A DNA stretch of 19,023 nucleotides from Lachnospiraceae bacterium UBA3316 (GCA_002361955.1 DESK01000009.1:1-19023), one strand, 5' to 3'; counted from the first letter of the stretch, positions 1 to 8,878 are shown. Notes: generated from the sequence alone by a model not told the origin. A program made the numbers and translations.

Positions 1-11
1 CTTTTGAAAGT

Positions 12-87
12 ATGATCGTAACTGTCCGGCACCTCTGCAATTACAATACAAAATCCATTTAAAATCGTTGGCAGCGACAGGATTTTG
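12..87 (-). repeat. Two-hairpin intergenic repeat, copy 1 (3' of the FN3 gene)
   Basis: Bases 12-58 resemble bases 18276-18323 (about three quarters identical by hand alignment). Both ends are well conserved (ATGATCGTAACTGT at one end, TTACAAT then CAAAAT at the other) and the centre varies. The first hairpin pairs GTAACTG (18-24) with CAATTAC (38-44), with one mismatch. The second pairs CAAAATCC (49-56) with GGATTTTG (80-87) around a small inner stem CGTTG/CAGCG. The element lies just downstream of the stop of the minus-strand FN3 gene. Another small hairpin (TTTGCT/AGCAAA) follows at about 84-99. It may act as a 3' end or terminator structure, or be a dispersed REP-like repeat. Confidence 0.6.
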
Positions 88-172
88 CTTCGCAGCAAAT
101 ATTTTGTCCCGTCCTGAACAGATACGTATTATCTATATCATACCACATCCATAGGTGGATTGCCATGTTTTA

Positions 173-2167
173 TTACCAGGCCGTGACGCCCTGCACCTGG
201 GAGGCCTCTGAGTAGAGGTCAGCCCCCACCGCATTGGGACGGTAGGCCTTTACCTTATAAAAATATTTTTTCCCGGGCTGCAGGTTTTTATCTGTGAATC
301 CGTTTTTTACGGTCTTCCCTGCCAGCAGGTATTCCCCCTTCTTTGTATCCGACCGGTACACATAATACTTCTTCGCGCCCTCCACAGGGCTCCACTTTAC
401 AGAAGCTTTCCCTCCTCCCAGGCTTTTCGCGAAGTAGAGAACCGGCTTTGAAAAGGGCATATTCAGAAGCACTCTGGCAGGCTTTCCAAAAAGTGAAGCG
501 CCCACCGCCTTGCTTCTGTCAGCCCGGAAGGCCTGGACATAGTAATAATACACCAGCCCCTGCTCCGGCCCCGGATTCACGAGTACCCGTTCCCGTCCGG
601 CTGCTCCCGGCAGCTCCAGCCGCCGGTCAACGGCGTAAGTGGCATAGATCTCATCCGTGGCTCCCGTCCCGGCCCGGTTGGCCACTTTGACCGTCTCTTC
701 TCCCCGAAAATCATAGCTGTCCCTGTCGCCGTCATAGGCCGACAGCATCCTGGAGCGGTAAATTTTATAGTAGGCCGCCCCCTCCACCCGGCTCCAGCTG
801 AGCTGCACGCCCTGGCCGTCCACCGTAGAGTAGGCCTGGATATTTTCTGTTTTTCCCACCGGTTCCCCGCTGGTGCTTACCTCCGCGCCGTCGCTGAACA
901 CATTCCCTCTGTAGGCATAGATCTGATACTGATCCGTCGTCCCCGGCGCCGCTCCCAAAAACGTATGAGCGCCCGTCTTTGCCGGCAGACGCAGATATTT
1001 TTCATAAAATCCCGTGGCGGGATTCCTCTTTTTGATCAGATATCCCTCCGCCCCCGCTTTCTTCTTCCAGGTCACCCGGACGCTTCCGTCGGGCCTGCGC
1101 CGTCTCCTCACAATCTCCATCCGTCCAAAGTCCAGCGATACGCTGTCCATCCCCTGCAGCACATACGTCTTCGCAGCGCCCTTCCTCGAAGCCATCTCCC
1201 GGCAGGCTGTCACCACATAGGTGTACGCTTCCCCAGCTTTCACCTTCGTATCCTGATAGCTCCTGACTTTGGATCCCTGAAAAGACGCCAGAAGCTTAAG
1301 CTTTCTGTAGCTGCTCTTCTTTCCTTTTAACACCGTTTCCGTCTTATGGATGCCTGCTACCCGGTAGACCCGGTAGCCGGTGGCTCCCGGCACTCTGTTC
1401 CAGCTGACCTTCACGCTTTTGCTCCCTGCAGGCATGGCTTTCACCTGCATTTCCCGGCCCCAGGTAACAGCCCGCAGGCACTTCCAGGGCCCGTAGGTGG
1501 TGAGCCGTGTCTTCGGTTCAAATACAAAGGTGCGTATCCGGTAACGGTACGTCGTTCCCTCCTCCACCTCTGTATCGATATATACATTGTCGCTCGTCTT
1601 GGCGATGCGCTTGTATCTCCCCGCCCCCTGGGCTCTCTGGATCTCAAATCCTGACGCAGGCGCGGCACTCTCCAGCCGCATAGTCACCCGGTCTGCCTCT
1701 GCGGTAAAATCCACAGCATCCACCTCCGGCGCTTTTTCTTCCATGATAATTGTCCGGCTATAAGGCCCGTATCTCTTCTCCTCGTTCCAGCCGCCCTGCC
1801 TGTCGCTTACCTTTACCGTCTCTACAATATATGCCCGGACATAGTAGGTATGGCCCTCCTGAAAATGTTTTGACAGGCAGTACTCCCCGACAGAACCGTC
1901 CAGCGTCAAATACTCTTTATCCAGTGTAAAATCGCTCTTTAACGACCATTCCAGGCAGAGTTTCTGGTCAGCGTCCAGATGGTTCTCCCAGACTGCGTAC
2001 TGGACATCTCCATAGGTCTCCCCGCCCCAGCCCTCAACAGCCGGAACGCCAGCGTCCACCTGTACCTCATCGGCAGCCACGGCCCTCCCGGCAGGCTGCG
2101 GTTCCGTCAAAAATACCGCTCCGGACACGGCAGCGGCCAACATACAAAGTACTGCTTTCTTTTTCAC
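173..2167 (-). CDS. Secreted fibronectin type III repeat protein
   Basis: A 664-residue exported protein made of about six FN3-like beta-sandwich modules. It has a signal peptide at residues 1-32 (KKK, then a hydrophobic stretch ending near AVAA). The modules lie at roughly 40-145, 148-235, 240-340, 345-435, 440-570 and 575-664. They are recognised by recurring hallmarks: VKVSWNRVPGATGYRVYR, VQLSWSRVEGAAYYKIYR and VKWSPVEGAKKYYVYR, each followed by a G-x-x-Y-x-Y-x-V-x-A strand. No LPXTG motif, SLH domain or enzyme domain is seen, so it is probably released or held non-covalently, perhaps binding a glycan or protein. The start is GTG, chosen because an AAAGGAGAAGGGGA ribosome site lies just upstream and the signal peptide begins there. 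Its own promoter is at 2219-2247. The ligand is unknown. Confidence 0.85.
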   Translation of the reverse strand: MKKKAVLCMLAAAVSGAVFLTEPQPAGRAVAADEVQVDAGVPAVEGWGGETYGDVQYAVWENHLDADQKLCLEWSLKSDFTLDKEYLTLDGSVGEYCLSKHFQEGHTYYVRAYIVETVKVSDRQGGWNEEKRYGPYSRTIIMEEKAPEVDAVDFTAEADRVTMRLESAAPASGFEIQRAQGAGRYKRIAKTSDNVYIDTEVEEGTTYRYRIRTFVFEPKTRLTTYGPWKCLRAVTWGREMQVKAMPAGSKSVKVSWNRVPGATGYRVYRVAGIHKTETVLKGKKSSYRKLKLLASFQGSKVRSYQDTKVKAGEAYTYVVTACREMASRKGAAKTYVLQGMDSVSLDFGRMEIVRRRRRPDGSVRVTWKKKAGAEGYLIKKRNPATGFYEKYLRLPAKTGAHTFLGAAPGTTDQYQIYAYRGNVFSDGAEVSTSGEPVGKTENIQAYSTVDGQGVQLSWSRVEGAAYYKIYRSRMLSAYDGDRDSYDFRGEETVKVANRAGTGATDEIYATYAVDRRLELPGAAGRERVLVNPGPEQGLVYYYYVQAFRADRSKAVGASLFGKPARVLLNMPFSKPVLYFAKSLGGGKASVKWSPVEGAKKYYVYRSDTKKGEYLLAGKTVKNGFTDKNLQPGKKYFYKVKAYRPNAVGADLYSEASQVQGVTAW

Positions 2168-2218
2168 TCCCCTTCTCCTTTCCCTTCTTACAGAATTAGA
2201 TTAATTTCAGCATGATCT

Positions 2219-2247
2219 ATTCTAACCTGACAAAATTTTTCTGTCCA
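2219..2247 (-). promoter_or_regulatory. Sigma-A type promoter of the FN3-protein gene
   Basis: Minus strand: -35 TGGACA (2242-2247), 17-bp spacer, -10 TAGAAT (2219-2224). Each hexamer differs from consensus by one base. It lies about 50 bases upstream of the GTG start, in the gap after the terminator of the preceding gene. Confidence 0.6.
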
Positions 2248-2350
2248 TCGTTTCGGGGAATTTTATCCCTTTCTTAACGCAGGGCAGGATGGTTCTGTCC
2301 TGCTCCGTATCCGCGGAGCGGCCACTGTAGAGGTCGGACACACAGGCAGG

Positions 2351-2396
2351 AAAAAGCGGCGCTCCGCCGATGGATTACCACCGGCAAAGCGCCGCT
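2351..2396 (-). terminator. Intrinsic terminator of the 1833-residue protein gene
   Basis: On the minus strand a perfect 9-bp stem, AGCGGCGCT/AGCGCCGCT (2388-2396 with 2355-2363), is continued inside by CCACCGGC/GCCGATGG with one mismatch, and is followed by five T. It starts about 48 bases after the stop codon at 2444. Confidence 0.9.
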
Positions 2397-2443
2397 CTTA
2401 CATAGCTCTATTGCAGCAGTTCAGCTGCCCGGACTCTTACGTT

Positions 2444-5400
2444 TTATTTCAGTTTCGCAGACTTGCTCATGCCTGCTTTCTTCATCTTCTTCAGAAGGGC
2501 GGCCCGTTTCTTTGCGGATACCTTCTTGGACTTAAAGGATACCGTTATCTTCTTCGCCGTCTTCTTAAAGGCTCCTGCCTTGATGCTCTTCAGAGCCGTT
2601 CCCTTGATTACCACGCTGCTAAGCTTCTTACAGCCTGCAAAAGCGTTCTTGCCCACGGTCGTGATGTTCTGTGTCAGAACGATCTTCTTCAGCTTGGTAA
2701 AGCCCTTAAACGCGTTCGTGCTGACTTCTGTCACTTTGTACTTTTCACCGTTGATCTTGATCGTTGCCGGAACGGCGATGCTCGCTTTATTCTTGTTCTT
2801 CTTATTGGCCTGTACAAGCTTCACCGTCTTCTTGCTGACGCTCTTGATCACGTAGCGGCCGCTCTTAGGATCCTCGACGGGATCACCCGGCTGCGGTGTG
2901 GGATTAACCGGAGTACCCGGTTTCTCAACCAGTGCCTTCTGAGCATTCTGCAGCGCCGTCGTCAGGGTCTTGAGCTTCGCGGCTGTGGTCTTGGCGTCTT
3001 TCCTGCCTGCTTCCGCCGCGTCATAAGCCGCCTTAAATACCTTCCAGGAAGCGTCTGTATAATTGGCCTGTCCTGCGTCCGCCACCTTCTTGGCTGCCTC
3101 CATCACAGGCTTCATGGCCTCCTCGGCTGCCTTCCTGTCGATCGCCTCCTGTTCTGCCTTTGTTACAAGGCTGTCCAGAGCTTTCTGCAGCTCCTCGCAG
3201 GCTGCTGTCAGTTCCTCAAGGGTTGCGCCCTTTAAGCCCTTCTTATGCAGCTCAACGGCTGCTACATTTGCTTCGCCCAGAGCCTTGACGGTCTCATATA
3301 CATAGATAAAGCTCTCGTTGTTCTCGCTGATCTTTGCGTTTGCCTCGTCGATCAGCCTGCCTAACTCTGCGTATTTCTCCTTCTTCTCCTTCTGGGATAC
3401 CAGCTTCACATTCTTCAGGTTGTTCAGCGCTGCCCGGATCTCCTCGGCAGACACTGCCGGAGCCTTGCCCACGGCTGCTTTTGCGTCCGCGATAGCTTTC
3501 TTTAATTCTGCCACGCTGTCCGGTGTGAAATCTGTCTCCAGCTCTCCCTTGATCTCCCCTTCTCTCGTTTCGATCAGGGCGCTCAGGCTGCTTACCAGGC
3601 TCTCCTCGGCTCTCGTGCTGACTACCGTCACCTTAATCACCTTGGAAGCTTCTGCCGGAGCCTCGCCTTCCTTCTTGGCGAGACGGGCCGTCACTGTGAT
3701 CTCTGCCTCGCCGACAGTCTTAGTCGTAAGGACGCCCTTACCGTCTACGGACACTACATCGCTTCCCTTTGTTACCGCGTAGGTGATCTCCGGTGTGTTC
3801 GGATGGCCCTCTACCTTACAGTCGCCCTTCGCCGCCGCGCTTGCAGTGAGCTGTTTTGTCATAGCCGTGTACTTCTCATCGATCTCAATCGTCTCAGATG
3901 CCGGTACTGTCAGATCTACTTCACAGCTGCAGGCAAGCTCAGACGTCGCCTCATAGGAGGCCGTCACAGTCATGGTCTTTCCATCTTCACTTCTCACTGC
4001 CGTTACCGCCGCTCCCTCGCTGGCTGCTTCCGCCGCCTGCTTGATGTCGTCAGCCACATCCCCGAATACGTAGCCGTCATGGGCCGTCAGAACAGTTGTT
4101 GCCGTATAAGCTGTCGCCTCTCCGAAGGCTGCCTTCGCATCCAGCGCGTCTTTCCCTGTCGCTGCCCATGTGGTCTTTGCGTCATAGGGAGCTACCGTGA
4201 TGTTCGCCAGAGGCTCTGCCGCGTCCAGAAGGTTTCTGATCACCTGATAATCATTTGTCAGGCTTTCTGTCATATCTGTGTTGTAAAGCTTCACGTCTGC
4301 CAGATATCCCTCGTCAGGCGTAAAGGTATCGTTCTTATTATCCGCCCCAAAGTTATATCCCATGCTGAACGGATTGTCGTTTGACTCAACGACTGCCGAT
4401 GTGGGCCTTCCCGCTGTAGCTGCGGAAACCTCTCCGTCCACATAGAAGCCCATCTGGCCCTTTCCGTCAAATACGATTACTACGTCATGCCATTTCCCAT
4501 AGAAATCGGAATCGAGCGTTATGGTCTGCTCCGGCCATCCGCCTCCTGACTGGCAATACAGAATCAGCCGTGTGGACTCAATCTGGAAGCCATACTGGGT
4601 ATTCGTCTTTCCGAGGATATTGGAATTGCCTGTAACTGCCTCCTTCACAAACAGCTTGAAGGAGATCATAAGGGGCGTCTCCCCGTAAATATCAAACTTA
4701 TCATGGGCGCTGCCGGATTTCAACAGATCCATGAATCCCCATACGCCGTCCTGGTTTACGATCGCCTGCACGGAAGCTGCATCGATCTTTGAGAGTTCCA
4801 CAGGGTTCGCCGCATGGTCCGCGATCGTCTCATGGTGGGCAGAGCCCTCTCCATTCGTCACTGCCGCAGGAGCAGGATATTCCCCTGCCACAGGAGCTGT
4901 AAAGGCTACCGTGGGCGCCCCAAGCTCGATGGCAGACACTACTTTCACCAGTCCGTCGATGGCAGCCGCAAGCTTCGCTGTCTCCGCCGCCACTTCCTCT
5001 GCGGTCATTTCCGTTGTATCTGCCGCTTCCGCCGCCGTAATGGCCTTCTGCAGTTCTTCCCAGCTCTCCGCAGTATACGTTCCATTGTCATTGTTCATGG
5101 CCTTAGCTTCCGCAAGCTTCTCCGCCAGGGCTAAAACAGCCTTATCTTTCGGGTCCGCGCCGAAGGTAAAGGTAACCGTCATGATGCTTGTGCCTGCTTT
5201 TGCGTCATCGGTGATCACTGCCTTTGCAGCTACGCCCTCCACAACGGGAATGCTGGCAGGATCCGTAAACTTATATCCTTCCTTCGCCTTCAGGGTCACC
5301 GTTGCCGTATAATCCCTGGCCGCCTCAAATTCTGTAACCTCATTGCCCTCTGCGTCTGTCCAAACGGTAGAAACGATGTCATAGTTGGGCTCTGCGCCGG

Positions 5401-7945
5401 AGGCCGGTACTGCATTGAGCACAAACATCGGCGTCTTGTCCGCCAAAGCTGCGATCAGTTCGTCATAATTGTCTGCTGTGGGAACCTGATCGCCCGTGTA
5501 CATCACCACATCCGCCAGCAATCCGGGGAATTCTTTAACGCTGCTCTTTCCTATATTTTTACCGATGGCAAAGGATTCCGAAGCATACTCACCAAGTTTC
5601 TTTCCTTCGTTGTCTCTGTTGCTAAGGGAGTTCTGTTCGCCCTCTGCATAAATCGTAAACTTGCCCCCGTTATACATAGCAACAACATCCTGCCATACAT
5701 TCAGGTTGTCCTCCGTTAACTCTATCTTCTGCTCCGGCCATGAATTATCGGTGGCATTTGCATAGATGGTCATATAATATTTACCATCACTGCTCTTTGT
5801 AACCTGAACGCCATACTGGTGATCCGCCTTACCAATCACAGCGTAGTCGCCCGTTTGATTCATCCTGGACGTATCAATCTTCATCTTAAGCCTGATCAGG
5901 AACGGCGTCTCCCCGGTAACATTAAACTTACCGTTGGCTGCCTTGGACTGATCCGCCACAACGGTTCCGTCGATGGCCTGGATCTCCCCGTCTGTCACCA
6001 CCTGGGCGTTTACCGTCAAATCCGCCGCTGCCAGCTCCTCCGTGCCTGCCGTGTCAGAAATCACTGCTGGTACGTAGCTGTCCCCCGTAACGTCCGCCGG
6101 AGCTTTTCCTGCTTCAGGAACTGTGATGCTCAGATTGGGAGCCGCCAGCTTTTCACGCTCGTCCGACTTCTCCTTCTGAACCATCACATAGAATTCTGCC
6201 GCGTTGATAAACTGATTCGGTACATCTCCCGCACTGTGGACTGCCTCGATCTTGATGTTAGTCACACCCTCAATGATCTGATCAAAAGAAGCTTCCTTTG
6301 CGCCGTCTGTATTGTAATTCCATCCTGTATAATCCCAGGTTACGCCTTCTGCCACCTTTTCATAGGTTGTGCCGTTATCTTTGGAGACATAGATGTTTGC
6401 CTCTGTGATGGCACCGTTTGCCTTCATATTTCCGTTATCATCGATCCTGGGCACATAATTGACACCGCAGACATCTGTAGCCTCCTGAAGCGCCAGATAA
6501 GCGTTATTGTTGGAAACCAGGGTGTCGTTCTCTACGCCAACCTTGGGCGCATTATTATCAGAGTAGTTGCTGTGCCAGAAAGTATTGACGTTGCCGTCAG
6601 CCGCATTGCCGATGGGGCCGTTTGGTACCGCCTCTCCTGTCATCTCCTCACTGTCGGCGCTGATCGTAACCGTTCCGTCATATACCTCTTCTGCTATCCA
6701 GCTCTCCGCCAGATTTTCAATCGCCGCCAGAACTGCATCGGCCGCGCTCTGAAGCTCCTCCGCGGAAGCGTCTGCTCCCAGGGCCTTCGCTGCCGCTACC
6801 GCCTCATCCAGGGCTTTCTTGGAAGCTGCGCTGTAGGTCTTGCCATTCTCTTCGATGGCCGCCGCCTTTGCCAGCGCCTCCTGAAGGGCCTCCGGTACCT
6901 CTGTGCCGACTTCTTTTGCCTGAAGGGTACATACGATCGTCATGGTGGTTCCATCTTCCGACAGGGTTACGTTCTCAACAGAAAGCGCTGCCTTTTCGCC
7001 GTCCACCGTGATCTCGGAAGGAATGCTGTCCGCTGTAAACTTCCTTCCCTCATCCGCTGTCAGAACAGCCGTCACCGTATACGTCTTGCCGCCCTCAAAG
7101 CTTCCGGCTGCCGCGCTGCCCTCTGCGTCCGTCCAGGCGGTAACTGCCGTAAAACCGGGCTCCTGGCTGTTTACTGTCACATCTGCCGGGGCCGCCCCTT
7201 CCACCGGCGCTGTCACGCCCAGGTCGGGAGCCGCGATGGGCGTCCTCGTATCCTCCTCTGCGATTGCCTTAAAAACGCAGATCTGAGTGGCTGCCACACA
7301 GTGAATGTCTCCCTTGTTTTCATCAGAAACACCCAGAGCCTCCAGCCTGAAGTGCGTAGCCTTTACTGGTGTATCCAGAGCCACCGTCTGTACGCTTCCC
7401 GCGCTGAACTTTGTCTTCAGCTCTCTGCCCTCTCCGGCCACGGAGCTTGCCACGATCCTCCAGTCTTCCTCAGCCGGGGATGCTGACGGGTCAGACAGAT
7501 CCGCTACCCATAAATTGAAGTCGCCGATCCAGTTATTTGTGTTGTCGGAACGTCCCTGATAGGTAATTTTTCCAAGCAGGATCTCTTCGTCAAAGGCCGA
7601 ACCAACGTAGACCGTTTTTCCGCCCTCAACAAACACCGTTTCTTTCTCCTCCTCACTGCGAACCACCTCGTTATCTCCCAGGCTGTTCCAGCTCTGATAA
7701 CGGGAGTGCCACCAGTTCTCGCTATTACCATTGAAGGCATAGCTGGCAGGGCCGTCATTAGTATAACCCACGGGCTTCTGCTCAGAATTGGCAAAAGCAT
7801 TCTTTTCCAGAATCTCCCTGGAAACCTCTTCATAGGTCACTTCCTTTGCTGCCTGTACCGTCAGGCTGCAAAGCCCGGCCACTGGAGCGCTTGTAAGAAC
7901 CATTGCCGCCGTCAAAACACCTGCTAAAATTCGTTTCAGTTTCAT
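2444..7945 (-). CDS. Giant secreted modular surface protein (discoidin-like, LamG, FIVAR, Ig-like, LRR_5)
   Basis: An 1833-residue exported protein. Modules by eye: signal peptide 1-33; discoidin (F5/8 C)-like domain about 50-228; Ig-like module with a WTDAEG signature 238-345; FIVAR helices 351-413; second discoidin-like domain 422-590 (ADGNVNTFWHS); LamG-like 640-835; second WTDAEG module 838-930; FIVAR 932-1000; second LamG-like 1045-1240 (NVxxxWxDVV-type strands, FYVDGEV); third Ig-like module 1243-1335; BIG2-like 1341-1442 (VSVDGKGVLTTKTVGEAEITV); three FIVAR-like helical modules 1450-1672; Pro-rich linker 1677-1693; BspA-type LRR_5 tail 1696-1833, very Lys-rich. No glycosidase or sialidase domain and no sortase motif is seen. 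Families with these modules bind host or dietary glycans at the cell surface, so adhesion or glycan capture is inferred. The start is supported by AAGGAG upstream and by the signal peptide. It is transcribed alone. Confidence 0.85.
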   Translation of the reverse strand: MKLKRILAGVLTAAMVLTSAPVAGLCSLTVQAAKEVTYEEVSREILEKNAFANSEQKPVGYTNDGPASYAFNGNSENWWHSRYQSWNSLGDNEVVRSEEEKETVFVEGGKTVYVGSAFDEEILLGKITYQGRSDNTNNWIGDFNLWVADLSDPSASPAEEDWRIVASSVAGEGRELKTKFSAGSVQTVALDTPVKATHFRLEALGVSDENKGDIHCVAATQICVFKAIAEEDTRTPIAAPDLGVTAPVEGAAPADVTVNSQEPGFTAVTAWTDAEGSAAAGSFEGGKTYTVTAVLTADEGRKFTADSIPSEITVDGEKAALSVENVTLSEDGTTMTIVCTLQAKEVGTEVPEALQEALAKAAAIEENGKTYSAASKKALDEAVAAAKALGADASAEELQSAADAVLAAIENLAESWIAEEVYDGTVTISADSEEMTGEAVPNGPIGNAADGNVNTFWHSNYSDNNAPKVGVENDTLVSNNNAYLALQEATDVCGVNYVPRIDDNGNMKANGAITEANIYVSKDNGTTYEKVAEGVTWDYTGWNYNTDGAKEASFDQIIEGVTNIKIEAVHSAGDVPNQFINAAEFYVMVQKEKSDEREKLAAPNLSITVPEAGKAPADVTGDSYVPAVISDTAGTEELAAADLTVNAQVVTDGEIQAIDGTVVADQSKAANGKFNVTGETPFLIRLKMKIDTSRMNQTGDYAVIGKADHQYGVQVTKSSDGKYYMTIYANATDNSWPEQKIELTEDNLNVWQDVVAMYNGGKFTIYAEGEQNSLSNRDNEGKKLGEYASESFAIGKNIGKSSVKEFPGLLADVVMYTGDQVPTADNYDELIAALADKTPMFVLNAVPASGAEPNYDIVSTVWTDAEGNEVTEFEAARDYTATVTLKAKEGYKFTDPASIPVVEGVAAKAVITDDAKAGTSIMTVTFTFGADPKDKAVLALAEKLAEAKAMNNDNGTYTAESWEELQKAITAAEAADTTEMTAEEVAAETAKLAAAIDGLVKVVSAIELGAPTVAFTAPVAGEYPAPAAVTNGEGSAHHETIADHAANPVELSKIDAASVQAIVNQDGVWGFMDLLKSGSAHDKFDIYGETPLMISFKLFVKEAVTGNSNILGKTNTQYGFQIESTRLILYCQSGGGWPEQTITLDSDFYGKWHDVVIVFDGKGQMGFYVDGEVSAATAGRPTSAVVESNDNPFSMGYNFGADNKNDTFTPDEGYLADVKLYNTDMTESLTNDYQVIRNLLDAAEPLANITVAPYDAKTTWAATGKDALDAKAAFGEATAYTATTVLTAHDGYVFGDVADDIKQAAEAASEGAAVTAVRSEDGKTMTVTASYEATSELACSCEVDLTVPASETIEIDEKYTAMTKQLTASAAAKGDCKVEGHPNTPEITYAVTKGSDVVSVDGKGVLTTKTVGEAEITVTARLAKKEGEAPAEASKVIKVTVVSTRAEESLVSSLSALIETREGEIKGELETDFTPDSVAELKKAIADAKAAVGKAPAVSAEEIRAALNNLKNVKLVSQKEKKEKYAELGRLIDEANAKISENNESFIYVYETVKALGEANVAAVELHKKGLKGATLEELTAACEELQKALDSLVTKAEQEAIDRKAAEEAMKPVMEAAKKVADAGQANYTDASWKVFKAAYDAAEAGRKDAKTTAAKLKTLTTALQNAQKALVEKPGTPVNPTPQPGDPVEDPKSGRYVIKSVSKKTVKLVQANKKNKNKASIAVPATIKINGEKYKVTEVSTNAFKGFTKLKKIVLTQNITTVGKNAFAGCKKLSSVVIKGTALKSIKAGAFKKTAKKITVSFKSKKVSAKKRAALLKKMKKAGMSKSAKLK

Positions 7946-7990
7946 ACATTCTTCTCCTTTGTAAACTGCCCGTGTCTGCCACGGGACTCC

Positions 7991-8095
7991 TCATGCTGCA
8001 AAAACCAATAGGGTGGAACCTTCCCCTTCGATCACCTTCCTTTCTTCTGCCGCCATGTTCCTGATGGAGACGCCTGTTTTTTGCACTTTCTCCAT
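7991..8095 (-). CDS. Possible 34-residue upstream ORF in the leader of the giant protein gene
   Basis: The minus-strand leader contains an ATG-to-TGA frame of 34 codons (MEKVQKTGVS... ending LLVFAA) that starts about 10 bases after the -10 box, so translation would be nearly leaderless. No Shine-Dalgarno sequence precedes it. It ends 45 bases before the main ATG, next to a CCCGTG/CACGGG hairpin and the AAGGAG site. No similarity is recognised. It could be a chance frame in an untranslated leader. Confidence 0.25.
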   Translation of the reverse strand: MEKVQKTGVSIRNMAAEERKVIEGEGSTLLVFAA

Positions 8096-8105
8096 GAATG
8101 CTACT

Positions 8106-8134
8106 ATTATAATACGCAATTCATGACAATTCAA
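8106..8134 (-). promoter_or_regulatory. Sigma-A type promoter of the giant surface protein gene
   Basis: Minus strand: -35 TTGAAT (8129-8134), 17-bp spacer, perfect -10 TATAAT (8106-8111). The start codon at 7945 is about 150 bases further on, giving a long leader that holds a 34-codon frame and a CCCGTG/CACGGG hairpin just before the ribosome site. Confidence 0.75.
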
Positions 8135-8183
8135 CTTAATTTTCCCGTTTTATTTTTGTTTCTTTATGAAAAAGTTACAGTTC

Positions 8184-8242
8184 CGACAAAACAAAAGAGG
8201 CCACTGCTCCGCCTTTGTCTGTGGCACAACAGCAACCCCTCT
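8184..8242 (-). terminator. Probable terminator of the cobO-like gene
   Basis: Minus strand, immediately after the stop at 8248: AGAGG (8238-8242) pairs with CCTCT (8196-8200) and an inner GCCAC pairs with GTGGC, followed by TTTTGTTTTGT. The stem is interrupted by an asymmetric internal loop, so it is weaker than the others in the window. Confidence 0.45.
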
Positions 8243-8247
8243 GCTTC

Positions 8248-8739
8248 CTAATTCTGTTTTTTTGTCTCTATGTCCGTCACCCGATCCGCCATATCCCACA
8301 GCTCCCTGGCCTGGTAGATGCCTGTCAGGATCACCTCCAGATTTCCCCCGTTCGCCTCCAGAAGGGAGCGGATCTCCTCCGCGGATACGATGCCGTGCTC
8401 CAGAAGTCCCAGAATCTCATCCAGGATCAAAACGTCGCACTCCTCTGTCACCAGGATCTTTCTTGCAAAATTTACGCCGTTCTTCAGGTTCTGAATCTCT
8501 TCCTTTTTTTCCTCGTCAGACAGCTCGTCGAAGGACTTGTCTGATTTTTCAAAGCGGAATACCTTGATCTCCGGCTCCAGGCGTCTGATAAAACCGATCT
8601 CATCCGCCTGCTTTTGCTTGAGAAACTGGATAATCATCACTGATTTTCCCTCACTTGCGGCGCTGATCCCCTGCCCCAGGGCCAGGGAGGTCTTTCCCCT
8701 GCCACCGCCGCATATAATATGTACAAACCCTTTTTCCAT
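8248..8739 (-). CDS. CobO/BtuR-family P-loop protein (cob(I)alamin adenosyltransferase-like)
   Basis: A 163-residue cytoplasmic P-loop NTPase. Near the N-terminus (11-18) is a Walker A-like GGGRGKTS. Walker B is CDVLILDE (101-108). The C-terminal VILTGIYQARELWDMADRVTDI region (about 136-157) matches the CobO/BtuR layout (ILTGR, ELxxxAD, VTE). That family transfers the adenosyl group of ATP to cob(I)yrinate or cobinamide. Family members usually carry a G-x-GKGKTT loop, so this loop is a variant, and no other corrinoid gene is nearby. Substrate is therefore not settled. A GTG start three codons upstream (8748) is open, but GAGGTG spaced 8 bases from the ATG at 8739 favours the shorter form. It has its own promoter and terminator. 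Confidence 0.75.
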   Translation of the reverse strand: MEKGFVHIICGGGRGKTSLALGQGISAASEGKSVMIIQFLKQKQADEIGFIRRLEPEIKVFRFEKSDKSFDELSDEEKKEEIQNLKNGVNFARKILVTEECDVLILDEILGLLEHGIVSAEEIRSLLEANGGNLEVILTGIYQARELWDMADRVTDIETKKQN

Positions 8740-8847
8740 TCCTTGCACCTCACTTTGGGCTACCGCCCTCTGGCAGTCTCTTTCCGCGGCAGTTCGCCGC
8801 CCGCCATAATCCTTTCCATTTTACTACAGATCCGCTATTCCTGCAAC

Positions 8848-8878
8848 GTTATATTGGTTTAAGTATCAAAAGTGTCAA
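8848..8878 (-). promoter_or_regulatory. Candidate promoter of the cobO-like gene
   Basis: Minus strand: perfect -35 TTGACA (8873-8878), with -10 TATAAC at 8848-8853 (19-bp spacer) or AATATA at 8850-8855 (17-bp spacer). The -35 box lies inside the middle unit of a 9-bp tandem repeat. It is about 110 bases upstream of the start codon. Confidence 0.5.

Noticed and set aside
2411..3235. Plus-strand 274-codon frame opposite the LRR and FIVAR end of the same gene
   Set aside because: Low-complexity Leu/Cys-rich composition and no start context. It is a shadow of the minus-strand gene.
5819..7486. Long plus-strand open frame (555 codons) opposite the giant surface protein gene
   Set aside because: It is rich in Arg, Cys and His with no domain, signal or ribosome site. 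It is the reverse reading of a GC-biased, stop-poor gene whose own frame has clear modules.
7946..8100. Possible known riboswitch in the long leader of the giant protein gene
   Set aside because: I could not match its stems to any class I know (cyclic di-GMP, cobalamin, SAM or others). Only a simple CCCGTG/CACGGG hairpin is clear.
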